In this document: in pieces, positions 7,622 through 17,308 of the stretch | Position numbering within the stretch: position 1 is the first letter of the stretch | Layout: each line of letters begins with the position of its first letter | Position numbers and translations under genes: made by a program | NCBI RefSeq assembly: GCF_020171745.1 | Contig: NZ_JAIVAH010000013.1 | Coordinates: 186,001-250,000, forward strand | Length of the DNA: 64,000 nucleotides | Direction of reading: 5' to 3' | Origin: Prescottella equi | GTDB taxonomy: Bacteria; Actinomycetota; Actinomycetes; Mycobacteriales; Mycobacteriaceae | Notes under the pieces: model-generated | Database searches by the model: none | Told to the model about the DNA's origin: nothing | Seen by the model: the letters and a program-made list of their open reading frames with translations, nothing else

Positions 7622-9490
7622 ATGTGCGGAATCGTGGGTTACGTGGGCCACCGCCAGGCATTGGGTGTCGTCGTAGAGGCGTTGCGGCGGATGGAATACC
7701 GCGGCTACGACTCTGCCGGGATCGCGGTCGCGGACGGCGCCGGCGGGCTGTCCACCGAGCGCAAGGCCGGACGCCTGGCCAATCTCGAGGCGGAACTCGC
7801 CGAGGTGGGGGCCGACAAGTTCGTCGGGACCACCGGCATGGGTCACACGCGCTGGGCGACGCACGGCAAGCCCACCGACCGCAACGCGCACCCGCATCGG
7901 GACGCGAGCGGCAGGTTCGCCGTCGTGCACAACGGCATCATCGAGAACTTCGCCCCGCTGCGCGGCGAGCTCGAGGCGGCCGGGGTGGATCTGCTCAGCG
8001 ACACCGACTCCGAGGTCGCCGTCCATCTCGTCGCCAAGGCGTACGAGTCCGGTCCCACCGCGGGTGACTTCCTGCAGAGCGCGCTGGCGGTGCTGCGCCG
8101 GCTCGAGGGTGCGTTCACGCTGGTGTTCACGCACGCCGACCATCCCGACATGATCATCGCGGCGCGCCGGTCGACGCCGCTCGTGATCGGTGTCGGCGAG
8201 GGCGAGACGTTCGTCGGCTCCGACGTCGCGGCGTTCATCGAGCACACCCGCGATGCGGTGGAGCTGGGCCAGGACCAGGCGGTGGTGATCACTGCGGACG
8301 GGTACTCGGTCACCGACTTCTTCGGCAACGATGCGGCCGCCGACACCCGCGCTTTCCGAATCGACTGGGACCTGCAGGCCGCCGAGAAGGGTGGCCACGA
8401 CTACTTCATGCTCAAGGAGATCCAGGAGCAGCCGCAGGCCGTCGCCGACACCCTGCGCGGCCACTTCGTGGACCGGACGATCGTGCTCGACGAGCAGCGG
8501 CTGTCCGATCAGGAGCTCCGCGACGTCGACAAGGTCTTCGTCGTGGCGTGTGGCAGTGCGTACCACTCGGGCCTGCTCGCGAAGTACGCGATCGAGCACT
8601 GGACTCGGCTGCCCGTCGAGGTCGAGCTCGCCAGCGAGTTCCGCTACCGCGACCCGGTGCTGGACCGCTCCACGCTCGTCGTCGCGATCTCGCAGTCGGG
8701 TGAGACCGCGGACACGCTCGAGGCGGTCAAGCATGCGAAGGATCAGAAGGCCCGGGTGCTGGCGATCTGCAACACCAACGGTGCGCAGATTCCGCGCGAG
8801 GCCGACGCCGTCCTCTACACGCGGGCCGGTCCGGAGATCGCCGTGGCCTCCACCAAGGCCTTCCTCGCCCAGGTGACTGCGAACTACCTGGTGGGGCTGG
8901 CCTTGGCGCAGGCACGCGGCACGAAGTACCCGGACGAGGTGGCCCGCGAGTACGCGGACCTCGCGGCGATGCCGGACCTGGTGTCCCGCGTCCTCGAGAC
9001 CGTCGAGCCGGTGCGGGCGCTGGCCCGCCAGTTCGCGGACTCGTCGGCAGTGCTGTTCCTGGGTCGCCACGTCGGCTACCCGGTGGCGCTCGAGGGTGCG
9101 CTCAAGCTCAAGGAGCTGGCGTACATGCATGCCGAGGGCTTCGCGGCGGGCGAGCTCAAGCACGGCCCGATCGCGCTGATCGAGGACGGCCTGCCGGTCA
9201 TCGTCGTGATGCCGTCGCCGAAGGGTCGCGCGGTGCTGCACTCGAAGCTGGTCTCCAACATCCAGGAGATCAAGGCGCGTGGTGCGACGACGATCGTGAT
9301 CGCCGAGGAGGGCGACGAGGCGGTGCGGGCGCATGCCGATCACCTCATCGAGATCCCGGCGGCGCCGACGCTGCTGCAGCCGCTGCTGTCGACGGTTCCG
9401 CTGCAGGTGTTCGCCGCGGAGGTCGCGGTCGCTCGCGGCCTCGACGTCGACAAGCCGCGCAACCTCGCGAAGTCCGTCACCGTCGAATAG
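7622..9490 (+). CDS. glmS: Glutamine-fructose-6-phosphate aminotransferase (isomerizing)
   Basis: This 622-residue enzyme makes glucosamine-6-phosphate from fructose-6-phosphate and glutamine, the first step towards UDP-GlcNAc. It begins MCGIVGYVGH, where Cys2 is the N-terminal glutaminase nucleophile after Met removal. Two SIS sugar-isomerase domains follow from about residue 300, and it ends with the conserved LAKSVTVE. No convincing ribosome-binding site is seen. A TACCCT -10-like element ends 8 bases before the ATG, so the mRNA may be nearly leaderless. The 67-base gap to the divergent gene is too short for a glmS ribozyme. Confidence 0.97.
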   Translation: MCGIVGYVGHRQALGVVVEALRRMEYRGYDSAGIAVADGAGGLSTERKAGRLANLEAELAEVGADKFVGTTGMGHTRWATHGKPTDRNAHPHRDASGRFAVVHNGIIENFAPLRGELEAAGVDLLSDTDSEVAVHLVAKAYESGPTAGDFLQSALAVLRRLEGAFTLVFTHADHPDMIIAARRSTPLVIGVGEGETFVGSDVAAFIEHTRDAVELGQDQAVVITADGYSVTDFFGNDAAADTRAFRIDWDLQAAEKGGHDYFMLKEIQEQPQAVADTLRGHFVDRTIVLDEQRLSDQELRDVDKVFVVACGSAYHSGLLAKYAIEHWTRLPVEVELASEFRYRDPVLDRSTLVVAISQSGETADTLEAVKHAKDQKARVLAICNTNGAQIPREADAVLYTRAGPEIAVASTKAFLAQVTANYLVGLALAQARGTKYPDEVAREYADLAAMPDLVSRVLETVEPVRALARQFADSSAVLFLGRHVGYPVALEGALKLKELAYMHAEGFAAGELKHGPIALIEDGLPVIVVMPSPKGRAVLHSKLVSNIQEIKARGATTIVIAEEGDEAVRAHADHLIEIPAAPTLLQPLLSTVPLQVFAAEVAVARGLDVDKPRNLAKSVTVE

Positions 9491-9500
9491 CTTCTCGACG

Positions 9501-9555
9501 GCTCGGTGTGGTCGTGGTCGGACCTGAAGGTCAGACGACCACGACCACACCGAGC
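9501..9555. terminator. Bidirectional terminator between glmS and the cupredoxin gene
   Basis: A perfect 20-bp inverted repeat (9501-9520 with 9536-9555) encloses a 15-base loop that can itself pair 4 bp. It lies after glmS. Its right arm is the last coding part of the convergent cupredoxin gene and encodes that protein's Val-rich end. Confidence 0.85.
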
Positions 9556-9902
9556 ATGTCCGGGTGCAGCGAGCACGTGTAGTCGTAGGTGCCCGGTTCG
9601 GTGAACGTGAACTGCCACGTGCCGGTCTTCAGCAGAGGGCTGCGCAGGACGGACTCGGCACTGCCCAGTCCGACGACGTCGTGCGGGACGCCGCGGTCGT
9701 CGAACACCCACGTCACGGTCTGGCCGGCCTGGATCGTGATCGATGCCGGCGAGTAGGCCATGTTCTTCACCTCGACGGTGAGCGCTTTGTCCGCGCCGCC
9801 CGGAAGGTCTGCCGGGGCACCGCCCCCCGAATCCGAGCTACACCCGGAAAGGGTTGCAGCCAAAGCGATTCCGATGGCCATCGCGGTTGCCCGTGCTTTC
9901 AT
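9531..9902 (-). CDS. Cupredoxin-domain lipoprotein (plastocyanin-like)
   Basis: This 123-residue protein has a signal peptide ending in the lipobox LSGC (C21), so it should be lipid-anchored on the outer face of the membrane. The rest is a small blue-copper fold. The ligand set is visible as the histidine in VPHDVVGL and Cys, His and Met in YTCSLHPDML. Such proteins carry electrons or bind copper outside the cell, but the partner is not evident here. The ATG start was chosen because it begins the signal peptide. Its last codons form half of the terminator shared with glmS. Confidence 0.85.
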   Translation of the reverse strand: MKARATAMAIGIALAATLSGCSSDSGGGAPADLPGGADKALTVEVKNMAYSPASITIQAGQTVTWVFDDRGVPHDVVGLGSAESVLRSPLLKTGTWQFTFTEPGTYDYTCSLHPDMLGVVVVV

Positions 9903-9975
9903 GCAATTCAGCGTAGTCTGACGGCGAGTGTGTCCTCCGACACCTGTACGACCTCGAGTCGACCGAGGAGTTGCC

Positions 9976-10752
9976 ATGCCTGCCCGTGAATCCGCCCCGC
10001 TGGGCGCCCCGTGCTGGATCGATATGCAGTCGTCCGACATCGATCGCGCCACCGCCTTCTACGACGCCCTGTTCGGGTGGACCCACGAGGGTTCCTCCGA
10101 GGAGTACGGCGGCTACGTGATGTTCTTCGCCGGCGGGAAGCCGGTGGCCGGTGCGATGCCGGGGGATCCCGGGAATCCGTACGTGAACCTGTGGACGACC
10201 TACCTGGCGACGGCCGACGCGGACGCCACCGCGGAGGCGGTCGCGAAGGCCGGCGGCCAGGTGATGATGGAGCCGATGACGGTGCCGCGGCAGGGGCGGA
10301 TGGCGTTGTTCGTGGATGCGTCGGGCGGCGTGGTGGGCGCGTGGCAGCCGGCCGAGCACAAGGGTTTCGGCGTGGTCGGCGAGTCCGGCACGCCAGGGTG
10401 GTTCGAGCTGGTCAGTAAGGACTACGACGCCGCGCTGCCGTTCTATCGTGACGTTTTCGGCTGGGATCTCGCCACACTGAGTGACAGCGACGAATTCCGT
10501 TACTCCACAGGACGGTTCGGCGGGGAGGATCTGGCGGGGATCTACGACGCGAGCAAGGCGCTGCCGGCCGAGGTGCCGTCGCACTGGCAGATGTTCGTCC
10601 AGGTCGACGACACCGACGTCGCGATCGCCCGGGTCGTCGAGCTCGGCGGTGAGGTCCTCACCCAGCCGTGGGACACCGAGTACGGTCGGATGGCGCAGGT
10701 GGCCGATCCGAACGGTGCGCGGTTCATGATCTCCGGCCCGGTGGCGGCCTGA
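9976..10752 (+). CDS. Two-domain VOC (glyoxalase/bleomycin-resistance) protein
   Basis: The 258-residue protein contains two tandem vicinal-oxygen-chelate domains, beginning near PCWIDMQSSDIDRATAFY and PGWFELVSKDYDAALPFY. It resembles the mycobacterial CFP32/Rv0577 family in length and repeated design. VOC proteins bind metals and small electrophilic or aromatic compounds. No substrate can be assigned, and a glyoxalase, a binding protein or a dioxygenase-like enzyme are all possible. GAGGAG lies 5 bases before the ATG. It precedes nnr by only 5 bases, so the two are probably cotranscribed. Confidence 0.8.
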   Translation: MPARESAPLGAPCWIDMQSSDIDRATAFYDALFGWTHEGSSEEYGGYVMFFAGGKPVAGAMPGDPGNPYVNLWTTYLATADADATAEAVAKAGGQVMMEPMTVPRQGRMALFVDASGGVVGAWQPAEHKGFGVVGESGTPGWFELVSKDYDAALPFYRDVFGWDLATLSDSDEFRYSTGRFGGEDLAGIYDASKALPAEVPSHWQMFVQVDDTDVAIARVVELGGEVLTQPWDTEYGRMAQVADPNGARFMISGPVAA

Positions 10753-10757
10753 CGGCA

Positions 10758-12221
10758 ATGCGCGACTACTACACGGCGCAGCAGGTCAAGGCCGCGGAGG
10801 CGCCGCTGCTGGCGACCCTGCCGGACGGCACGTTGATGGGCCGCGCGGCCTACGGACTGGCGTGCGTGGCGGCGGACGAGTTGCGGGCGCGGACCGGGGG
10901 AGTGACCGGACGCCGGGTCACGCTCCTCGTCGGATCCGGCGACAACGGCGGCGACGCGCTGTGGGCGGGCGCGCTGCTGCGCCGTCGCGGCGTCGCGGTC
11001 ACCGCGGTCCTGCTGAACCCGGAACGCGCGCACGCGGCCGGACTGGCCGCGTTGAGGGCCGCGGGCGGGCGGGTCTCGCCGGATCCGGGCGATCCCGATC
11101 TGGTGCTCGACGGCATCGTCGGTATCTCCGGAAAGGGGCCGCTGCGGCCGACTGCTGCGGCGATCGTCGCGGAACTCGACGCCCCGATCGTCGCGGTCGA
11201 CCTGCCGAGCGGCGTGGACCCCGACACGGGTGCGGTGGACGGTCCCGCGGTGACGGCGGCGGTCACCGTCGCGTTCGGCGCGCTCAAGCCCGTGCACGCG
11301 CTCGCTGCCGCGCGGTGCGGTCGCGTCGAACTGGTGCCCATCGGTCTCACGCTCCCCGGAGCGGACCTGCAGGCGCTCGATCCGGCGGAAGTGGGCCGGC
11401 TGTGGCCGGTGCCCCGTGCGGCGGACGACAAGTACACGCAGGGCGTCGTGGGGGTGGTCGCGGGCAGCGGGCGCTACCCGGGGGCGGCGGTTCTGTCGGC
11501 GGGCGCGGCGGTGACGGCGACGGCCGGAATGGTGCGCTACGCGGGACGGGCCGCGGCGGAGGTTCTGAACCATTGGCCCGAGGTGGTGGCGGCACCGTCG
11601 CCCGCCGAGGCCGGTCGGGTGCAGGCGTGGGTCGTCGGCCCCGGGATCGGCACCGACGACGCTGCACTCGGGGAGCTGCGGACCGTGCTCGACTCCGACG
11701 TCCCGGTGCTCGTCGACGCCGACGGCCTCAACCTGCTCGCGCAGCACCCCGACCTCGTCCGGCGCCGCGCCGCCCCCACCGTGCTGACACCGCACGCCGG
11801 TGAGTTCGAACGGCTCACGAGCGTCGCACCGACCCCCGACCGGGTCGCGGCGACGCGCGCGCTGGCCGCGGAGTGGGGTGTGACGGTCCTGCTCAAGGGG
11901 CGGGCGACGGTGGTCGCGGATCCGTCCGGCCGGGCATACGTCAACGACGCGGGCAGTTCGTGGGCCGCGACGGCGGGGTCCGGCGACGTCCTGTCCGGGG
12001 TGATCGGCGCGTTGATGGCGACCGGACTCGAGCCGTCCCTGGCCGCAGCGGCGGGCGCGCGAGCGCATTCGCTCGCGGCCAATCTGGGGGCTCGGGAGGG
12101 CTCCGACGAGACGGGGGACGCCGGCCTCGCGCCGATCTCGGCATCGACACTGCTCGCGCATCTGCGATCGGCGATCCGGATACTGAGGGTGTTCCCGAGC
12201 TCACATGTGCCCGAATCGTGA
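10758..12221 (+). CDS. nnr: Bifunctional NAD(P)H-hydrate epimerase / ADP-dependent dehydratase
   Basis: This 487-residue fusion repairs damaged NAD(P)HX. The N-terminal YjeF-type epimerase domain has the GSGDNGGDALWAG motif. The C-terminal ribokinase-like dehydratase shows VGPGIGTDDA, DADGLNLL and the nucleotide-site motif GSGDVLSGV. The start is ATG 10758. The frame is open upstream, but that part would overlap the VOC gene. No clear ribosome-binding site is seen, and translation is probably coupled to the preceding gene. It matches Rv3433c in the conserved gene order. Confidence 0.93.
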   Translation: MRDYYTAQQVKAAEAPLLATLPDGTLMGRAAYGLACVAADELRARTGGVTGRRVTLLVGSGDNGGDALWAGALLRRRGVAVTAVLLNPERAHAAGLAALRAAGGRVSPDPGDPDLVLDGIVGISGKGPLRPTAAAIVAELDAPIVAVDLPSGVDPDTGAVDGPAVTAAVTVAFGALKPVHALAAARCGRVELVPIGLTLPGADLQALDPAEVGRLWPVPRAADDKYTQGVVGVVAGSGRYPGAAVLSAGAAVTATAGMVRYAGRAAAEVLNHWPEVVAAPSPAEAGRVQAWVVGPGIGTDDAALGELRTVLDSDVPVLVDADGLNLLAQHPDLVRRRAAPTVLTPHAGEFERLTSVAPTPDRVAATRALAAEWGVTVLLKGRATVVADPSGRAYVNDAGSSWAATAGSGDVLSGVIGALMATGLEPSLAAAAGARAHSLAANLGAREGSDETGDAGLAPISASTLLAHLRSAIRILRVFPSSHVPES

Positions 12222-12279
12222 CTGGTCGGCTTCGACCCGTGCAGGAGTTTCCTCCTGACGAGTGGCAGGATCGAATTTC

Positions 12280-13509
12280 GTGAGTACCACCGCGCAGGAG
12301 ACCGACACCGACCCGACCACGATGAGCGCCCCCACGGCGGCGGACACGCCTCCACCTGCGGCGGCGCCTCAGGCGGAGGCAGTGATCGACCTCGATGCGG
12401 TGGCCCACAACGTCGGCATCCTGCGCGAGCACGCGGGCGGCGCCACGGTCATGGCGGTCGTCAAGGCCGACGCCTACAACCACGGTGCGGTGCCGGTGGC
12501 GCGGGCCGCGCTCGCGGCCGGCGCCGGTGAACTCGGTGTCACGACGCTCGCCGAGGGCCTCGAACTCAAGAACGCGGGCATCACCGCGCCGGTGCTGTCC
12601 TGGTTGCACACCGCGGATTCCGACTACGCCCCCGCGGTCGCCGCCGGGGTGGAGTTGGGCCTGTCGTCGCCGCGGCACCTCGCCGCGGTCGCGGAGGCGG
12701 CCCGCCAGGTCGGGAAGACCGCCACCGTGACGATCAAGGTCGACACAGGCCTCAACCGCAACGGCGTCTCCCGCGAGGAGTGGACGGACTTCCTGAAGGA
12801 CCTGGCGCGCGTCGAGGCGGAGGGCGCCGTCCGTTTCAAGGGCGTGTTCTCGCACCTTGCGCACGCCGACGAACCGCACCACCCGGTGATCGACGAGCAG
12901 CGTGAGCGATTCACGAGTGCACTCGCGGATGCCAAGCGCATCGGGCTGGTCCCGGAGGCGGCACATCTGTCGAACTCTGCGGCCACCCTCACCCGTCCTG
13001 ACCTGCGATTCGACATGGTTCGCCCCGGAATTGCGATATACGGACTGTCCCCGGTTCCGGATCTGGGGACGTTCGGCCTGCGGCCGGTCATGACGTTCCG
13101 ATCGAGGGTGGCTCTGGTGAAGAAGGTGGCGGCAGGAGAGGGCGTCTCCTACGGGCACACGTGGGTGGCGCCGCACGACACGACGGTGGCGTTGCTGCCG
13201 GTCGGCTACGCGGACGGTATTCCGCGTGCGTTGGGCGGACGGTTCGAGGTGTGGCTCGGCGACGATCGGCGCCCCGGTATCGGCCGGGTCTGCATGGATC
13301 AGCTCGTCGTCGATCTCGGGCCGGACGGCGCCGGGGTCCGGGAGGGCGATACCGCGGTGTTCTTCGGTGACGGCGAGCAAGGTGAGCAAGGCGTGCCGCA
13401 CGCGCAGGACTGGGCGGATGCGCTCGACACCATCCACTACGAGGTGGTGACTTCGGTGCGAGGCCGGACGGTCCGGACCTATGTCGGAGGCCCGGGCGGG
13501 CGGTCATGA
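12280..13509 (+). CDS. alr: Alanine racemase
   Basis: This 409-residue enzyme interconverts L- and D-alanine for peptidoglycan. The PLP lysine is K62 in [10 protein letters not shown], and the second catalytic residue is the tyrosine in GVSYGHTW. A Thr/Pro-rich stretch of about 34 residues precedes the barrel domain. GTG 12280 was chosen, with AGGA 9-10 bases upstream. A GTG at 12262 would add six residues and cannot be excluded. The stop overlaps the next gene by 4 bases (ATGA). Confidence 0.95.
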   Translation: MSTTAQETDTDPTTMSAPTAADTPPPAAAPQAEAVIDLDAVAHNVGILREHAGGATVMAVVKADAYNHGAVPVARAALAAGAGELGVTTLAEGLELKNAGITAPVLSWLHTADSDYAPAVAAGVELGLSSPRHLAAVAEAARQVGKTATVTIKVDTGLNRNGVSREEWTDFLKDLARVEAEGAVRFKGVFSHLAHADEPHHPVIDEQRERFTSALADAKRIGLVPEAAHLSNSAATLTRPDLRFDMVRPGIAIYGLSPVPDLGTFGLRPVMTFRSRVALVKKVAAGEGVSYGHTWVAPHDTTVALLPVGYADGIPRALGGRFEVWLGDDRRPGIGRVCMDQLVVDLGPDGAGVREGDTAVFFGDGEQGEQGVPHAQDWADALDTIHYEVVTSVRGRTVRTYVGGPGGRS

Positions 13510-14600
13510 ACATCCTGAACAGGCTCGGCCTGTTCGGGGGTGTGGCGGGCGTCGCGGCGATCGGCACGCTGGCGGGGCTCAACGTGGTGAAGGCCGCGAC
13601 GACCCGCCGGGGTCCGGAGATCTACGCGTCCGAGGACTTCACGGTGTTCTCCCGCGACCGCAGTCGCGTCGTCACGACGGAGGACGACATTCCGCTGGCG
13701 GTCCGCGAGGTCGGTCCCGCCGACGCGCCGCTGACGGTGATCTTCGTGCACGGGTACTGCCTTCGGTCGGAGTCGTGGCACTTCCAGCGGACGCAGCTCG
13801 CGGAGCGGTGGGGCGACTCGGTGCGGATGGTGTTCTACGACCATCGCGGGCACGGGGAGTCCGGGACGCCGACCGCGGAGAGCTGCACCATCGCGCAGCT
13901 GGGCCGTGATCTGGCCGCCGTGATCGAGGCGACGGCGCCGTCGGGTCCGGTGGTGTTGGTCGGGCATTCGATGGGCGGCATGACGATCCTCGCGATGGCC
14001 CGTCAGTTCCCGGAGTTGTTCGATGACAGGGTGATCGGCGTCGGACTGATCGCGACCACGGCTGCGGGCCTGAACCAGTCTGGGCTCGGCCGCAACCTGA
14101 ACAATCCGGTGATCGATGCGTTCCGCCTCGCGGTGCGCACGGCGCCCGGCGTCGTGCAGCAGGCGCGCGGCGCGGCCCGCGCGATCATCTCGCCGATCCT
14201 GCGGGCGGCGTCGTACGGCACCGAGGTGAGTCCGCGGCTGGTCGAGTTCTCCGAGGGCATGCTCAACGACATCTCGGTGGTGACGATCGTCAACTTCCTC
14301 GAATCCCTGGAACTGCACGACGAATCCGAGGCGCTGCCCGTGCTGGACGACGTTCCGGCGCTGGTGCTGTGCGGCGACGCCGACATGATCATCCCGTTCA
14401 CCAGCTCGAAGGCGCTGGCCGCCGGGCTGTCCCGCGCCGAGCTGGTGCGGGTGCGCGACGCGGGCCATCTCGTGGAGCTCGAGTTCCCGCAGGTAACCTC
14501 CGATGCGATCGATCGGTTGGTCCGGCGCGCCGTGTCGAGACGCGAGGATCGCGAGAATTCGGCGCTGGTGGGTGGACTGGAGCGAACAGATGTCGGCTGA
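13506..14600 (+). CDS. Membrane-anchored alpha/beta hydrolase
   Basis: The 364-residue protein has a hydrophobic N-terminal segment (about residues 8-30) and then a complete alpha/beta hydrolase domain. The nucleophile serine is in VGHSMGGM, the acid in CGDADMIIP and the histidine in DAGHLVELE. It is probably anchored in the membrane with the hydrolase outside or at the membrane face. The substrate is unknown, with lipid or ester hydrolysis most likely. It overlaps alr by 4 bases and tsaE by 11 bases, so it sits inside the alr-tsaE transcription unit. Confidence 0.8.
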   Translation: MNILNRLGLFGGVAGVAAIGTLAGLNVVKAATTRRGPEIYASEDFTVFSRDRSRVVTTEDDIPLAVREVGPADAPLTVIFVHGYCLRSESWHFQRTQLAERWGDSVRMVFYDHRGHGESGTPTAESCTIAQLGRDLAAVIEATAPSGPVVLVGHSMGGMTILAMARQFPELFDDRVIGVGLIATTAAGLNQSGLGRNLNNPVIDAFRLAVRTAPGVVQQARGAARAIISPILRAASYGTEVSPRLVEFSEGMLNDISVVTIVNFLESLELHDESEALPVLDDVPALVLCGDADMIIPFTSSKALAAGLSRAELVRVRDAGHLVELEFPQVTSDAIDRLVRRAVSRREDRENSALVGGLERTDVG

Positions 14601-15102
14601 CACGCGGACCGGACGGGGCGAGGCGACCCTACCGACGACCGAGGACACCGAGGCGCTCGGACGCGCGCTCGCGGCCGACCTCGGGGCGGGCGACCTGGTT
14701 GTGCTCGACGGTCCGCTCGGTGCCGGCAAGACGGCGTTGACCCGGGGCATCGCGGCCGGGCTCGGAGTCGAGGGGCGCGTGACGTCGCCGACGTTCATCA
14801 TCGCGCGGGAGCACCGGGCGGGGGCCCGGCCGGACGGCGGCGCCCCTGTCGCACTGGTGCACGTCGACGCCTACCGGTTGAACGAGGCGGTGGCCGCCGA
14901 TGCGGCCGTGGACATGCACGACCAGCTCGACGCACTCGACCTCGACACCGATCTCGCGTCGGCCGTCGTCGTGGTGGAGTGGGGCGAGGGTGTGGTCGAG
15001 CATCTCGCGGATCGGCACCTGCGGGTGCGGCTGCGGCGGGAACCGGAGTCGGATGTCCGTACGGCCGTGTGGGAGTGGGTCGCCGGCCCCGCCGCTCGCT
15101 GA
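14590..15102 (+). CDS. tsaE: tRNA t6A biosynthesis ATPase TsaE
   Basis: This 170-residue protein is the ATPase that, with TsaB and TsaD, supports threonylcarbamoyl transfer to A37 of ANN-decoding tRNAs. The Walker A motif GPLGAGKTALTRG and the family signature TSPTFIIAREH are present, with VVVVEWGEG near the C-terminus. The ATG at 14590 lies inside the end of the upstream hydrolase gene. A DUF2236 gene on the other strand separates it from tsaB, unlike the direct neighbourhood usual in this group. Confidence 0.93.
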   Translation: MSADTRTGRGEATLPTTEDTEALGRALAADLGAGDLVVLDGPLGAGKTALTRGIAAGLGVEGRVTSPTFIIAREHRAGARPDGGAPVALVHVDAYRLNEAVAADAAVDMHDQLDALDLDTDLASAVVVVEWGEGVVEHLADRHLRVRLRREPESDVRTAVWEWVAGPAAR

Positions 15103-15112
15103 CGCGGGTAGG

Positions 15113-15991
15113 TCAGCGGCGCACCCCGTCGATGCCGCGCACCTTGCGGTACGGGTGCGCGTCGACCTCCGAGAGCATGTCGGCGATCAGCTTCTCGTAG
15201 GGCTTGTTGCGCCGGGCGGCTGCCATGAGCAGGCGGGTCGCCCGGGCGGCGCCGCCGAGACTCATCGGGCGGCCGGCGACTCCGAACATGGTGCGTGCCC
15301 ACTCGGGCAGCAGCGCGATGATGCCGTCCTGGATCACCACCGACGACGCGACCTTGATCGGGTTGCCCTTCAGCGTCGGCTTGCGTAGCGCGACGGTGGC
15401 CTCGGCCGCCGGCAGTGTGACGGCCAGCCAGTCCACCTGGGCGTTGATGTAGGTGTCGAGTTCGGCGTGGGTGGCGGCCAGCGTGGACGGGTCGATGCCG
15501 ACGAGTTCGGCCGCCCGGTGCTGCTCGACGACGAAGCGGTCGCGTTCGGCCGCCGTGAGGCTCGGGCCGTACAACTCGGAACTACGCAGGATGCCCCACA
15601 CGAGGGTGTTGTGCGTCCAGGCGAGCCAGTCCGGCTCGTCGGCGACCAGGGTCCGGCCGGTGCGCTCGTCGGTCCACTGCGCATGCTTGTGCATGCGCCG
15701 CACCGCTTCGCCGGCGGCGAGGGCGTGCGCGGTGTCACCGAAGATCGTGGTGTCGAGGTACTTCACGGTGCGCGCCGCTCGGCCGACCGGGTCGCCGTAG
15801 TTGTCGGAGACCTTGCTGAACAGCGTCATCATGTCGGGGTTGAGGGTCTGCAGCAGGACGCCGCAGACGGCGCCGAGCGTGGACGCGGGATCGGCGAACA
15901 GGCGCCAGGTGACGCTGTCCGGCCCGAAGAGCCCGTCGTCCTGACGTGCCGAAGGTTCCTGCTGTTCGAGATTCTCGATTGCCCCGCTCAT
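15113..15991 (-). CDS. DUF2236 / MpaB-type oxygenase-like protein
   Basis: The 292-residue protein belongs to the DUF2236 (MpaB/Lcp-like) family, as shown by GPDSVTWRLFADPA near the N-terminus and the central segment DWLAWTHNTLVWGI. Some relatives are haem-containing oxygenases, such as the rubber-cleaving Lcp, but the family is broad and no substrate can be named here. The start is ATG 15991 after AGGAAAGG. It converges on tsaE with 10 bases between stops and diverges from tsaB, so it is an inverted insertion into the t6A gene row. Confidence 0.75.
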   Translation of the reverse strand: MSGAIENLEQQEPSARQDDGLFGPDSVTWRLFADPASTLGAVCGVLLQTLNPDMMTLFSKVSDNYGDPVGRAARTVKYLDTTIFGDTAHALAAGEAVRRMHKHAQWTDERTGRTLVADEPDWLAWTHNTLVWGILRSSELYGPSLTAAERDRFVVEQHRAAELVGIDPSTLAATHAELDTYINAQVDWLAVTLPAAEATVALRKPTLKGNPIKVASSVVIQDGIIALLPEWARTMFGVAGRPMSLGGAARATRLLMAAARRNKPYEKLIADMLSEVDAHPYRKVRGIDGVRR

Positions 15992-16040
15992 CGCCCAACC
16001 TTTCCTGGTCACCCGACTGCCCGGCGGGGCATTGCCGGAG

Positions 16041-16069
16041 ATATTCCCGAAAACAAACATTTGCACCAA
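16041..16069 (-). promoter_or_regulatory. Predicted promoter of the DUF2236 gene
   Basis: Read on the minus strand, TTGGTG (16069-16064) and GAATAT (16046-16041) are spaced by 17 bases in a locally AT-rich stretch. This would start transcription about 40-45 bases before the DUF2236 ATG. Confidence 0.5.
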
Positions 16070-16152
16070 GCCGACGCGCCGAAACGACGTTCGACAGTTG
16101 GCCGGTCGGCCGGTCCGGGGAGCCTCGTGAAGTGCGAGTAACCTGGTACATC

Positions 16153-16809
16153 GTGCTTGTGCTTGCCATCGACACCTCCACCCCCGCGGTCACCGCGGGA
16201 GTCGTGCGCTTCGACCCCGAGTCCGCCGCCGACGCCCCGCAGGCGCTGGCCACACGGGTGACCTTCGACCCGCGCGCGCATGCCGAGGTCCTGACGCCGC
16301 AGATCCTCGAGTGCCTGTCCGAATCCGGGCACACCCCTGCCGATCTCGACGCGGTCGTCGTCGGCGTCGGCCCCGGGCCGTTCACCGGCCTGCGGGTGGG
16401 GATGGCGACCGGCGCCGCGTTCGGTGACGCCCTCGGTATCCCGGTCCACGGCGTGTGCAGCCTCGACGCGATCGCCGCGGATGCCGCGGACGGCCGGGAC
16501 CTGTTGGTGGTCACCGACGCTCGCCGGCGCGAGGTGTACTGGGCGCGCTACTCGCAGGGGACTCGGGTCGAGGGACCCGAGGTGATCAAGCCGTCCGAGC
16601 TCGACGGTGAGCCGTCCGAGGTGATCGCCGGGTCGGCGTCGCACGTGGACCTGTTCGATCTGCCGGTGCTGCCGGTGGAGACGCCGTCGCCCGCCGGACT
16701 GGTCGCGGTCGCGGCGCAGGCACTGCGTGTCGGGGTGGAGCCGGAGCCGCTGGTGCCGCTGTACCTGCGCCGACCGGACGCGGTGGAGTTGGCGGACCGG
16801 CGCAAATGA
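16153..16809 (+). CDS. tsaB: tRNA t6A biosynthesis protein TsaB
   Basis: This protein of about 218 residues has the ASKHA fold of TsaB, beginning VLVLAIDTSTPAVTAG and carrying the VVGVGPGPFTGLRVG motif. It is a partner of TsaD in the t6A complex and is not itself catalytic. The frame is open upstream, but the family N-terminus fits GTG 16153 or GTG 16159. No ribosome-binding site is visible, while TAACCT (16139-16144) could be the -10 of a leaderless mRNA. It overlaps rimI by 4 bases. Confidence 0.9.
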   Translation: MLVLAIDTSTPAVTAGVVRFDPESAADAPQALATRVTFDPRAHAEVLTPQILECLSESGHTPADLDAVVVGVGPGPFTGLRVGMATGAAFGDALGIPVHGVCSLDAIAADAADGRDLLVVTDARRREVYWARYSQGTRVEGPEVIKPSELDGEPSEVIAGSASHVDLFDLPVLPVETPSPAGLVAVAAQALRVGVEPEPLVPLYLRRPDAVELADRRK

Positions 16810-17303
16810 GCTTTCGTATCGTCCCGCTCGCCGACACCGACGCCGACCGGTGCGCGGAGCTCGAGCAGTTGCTGTTCCCTGGCGACGACCCGTGGAGCGC
16901 GGACGCGTTCCGGTCGGAGCTCGCGGGTGGCCACAATCGCTACTTCGCGGCGCGCGACGGCGGCGACGCACTGATCGGCTACGCCGGGGTGTCCCTGCTC
17001 GGGACGAGCATCACTCCGGAGGCCGAGGTGCACACGATCGGTGTCGATCCGGCGGCGCAGCGCGGCGGGATCGGTGGGGCGCTGCTCGACGAACTGCTGC
17101 GGGTGGCGGACAAGTGGGGCGGACCGGTGTTCCTCGAGGTTCGCACCGACAACGAGCCGGCGATCGCCCTGTACCAGCGTGAGGGCTTCGAGATCGTCGG
17201 TACCAGGAAGCGGTACTACCAGCCGAGCGGCGCGGACGCATTCACGATGCGTCGCCCGGCATTGATCGACGCGGAGGCCGCGGAGCGGCGGGGCAAGGAG
17301 TGA
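16806..17303 (+). CDS. rimI: Ribosomal protein S18-alanine N-acetyltransferase (GNAT)
   Basis: The 165-residue protein is a GNAT acetyltransferase with the acetyl-CoA loop [10 protein letters not shown] and the C-terminal [13 protein letters not shown] segment typical of RimI. RimI acetylates the N-terminal alanine of S18, and actinobacterial RimI may act on other proteins too. It lies between tsaB and tsaD, the common arrangement in this group, and overlaps tsaB (ATGA). An AAGGAG near its end serves tsaD. Confidence 0.9.
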   Translation: MSFRIVPLADTDADRCAELEQLLFPGDDPWSADAFRSELAGGHNRYFAARDGGDALIGYAGVSLLGTSITPEAEVHTIGVDPAAQRGGIGGALLDELLRVADKWGGPVFLEVRTDNEPAIALYQREGFEIVGTRKRYYQPSGADAFTMRRPALIDAEAAERRGKE

Positions 17304-17308
17304 CGGCC

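Noticed and set aside
7565..9550. A 661-codon open frame on the strand opposite glmS
   Set aside because: It covers a certain glmS gene, has no domain pattern and is Arg/His/Asp-rich, as is usual for shadow frames.
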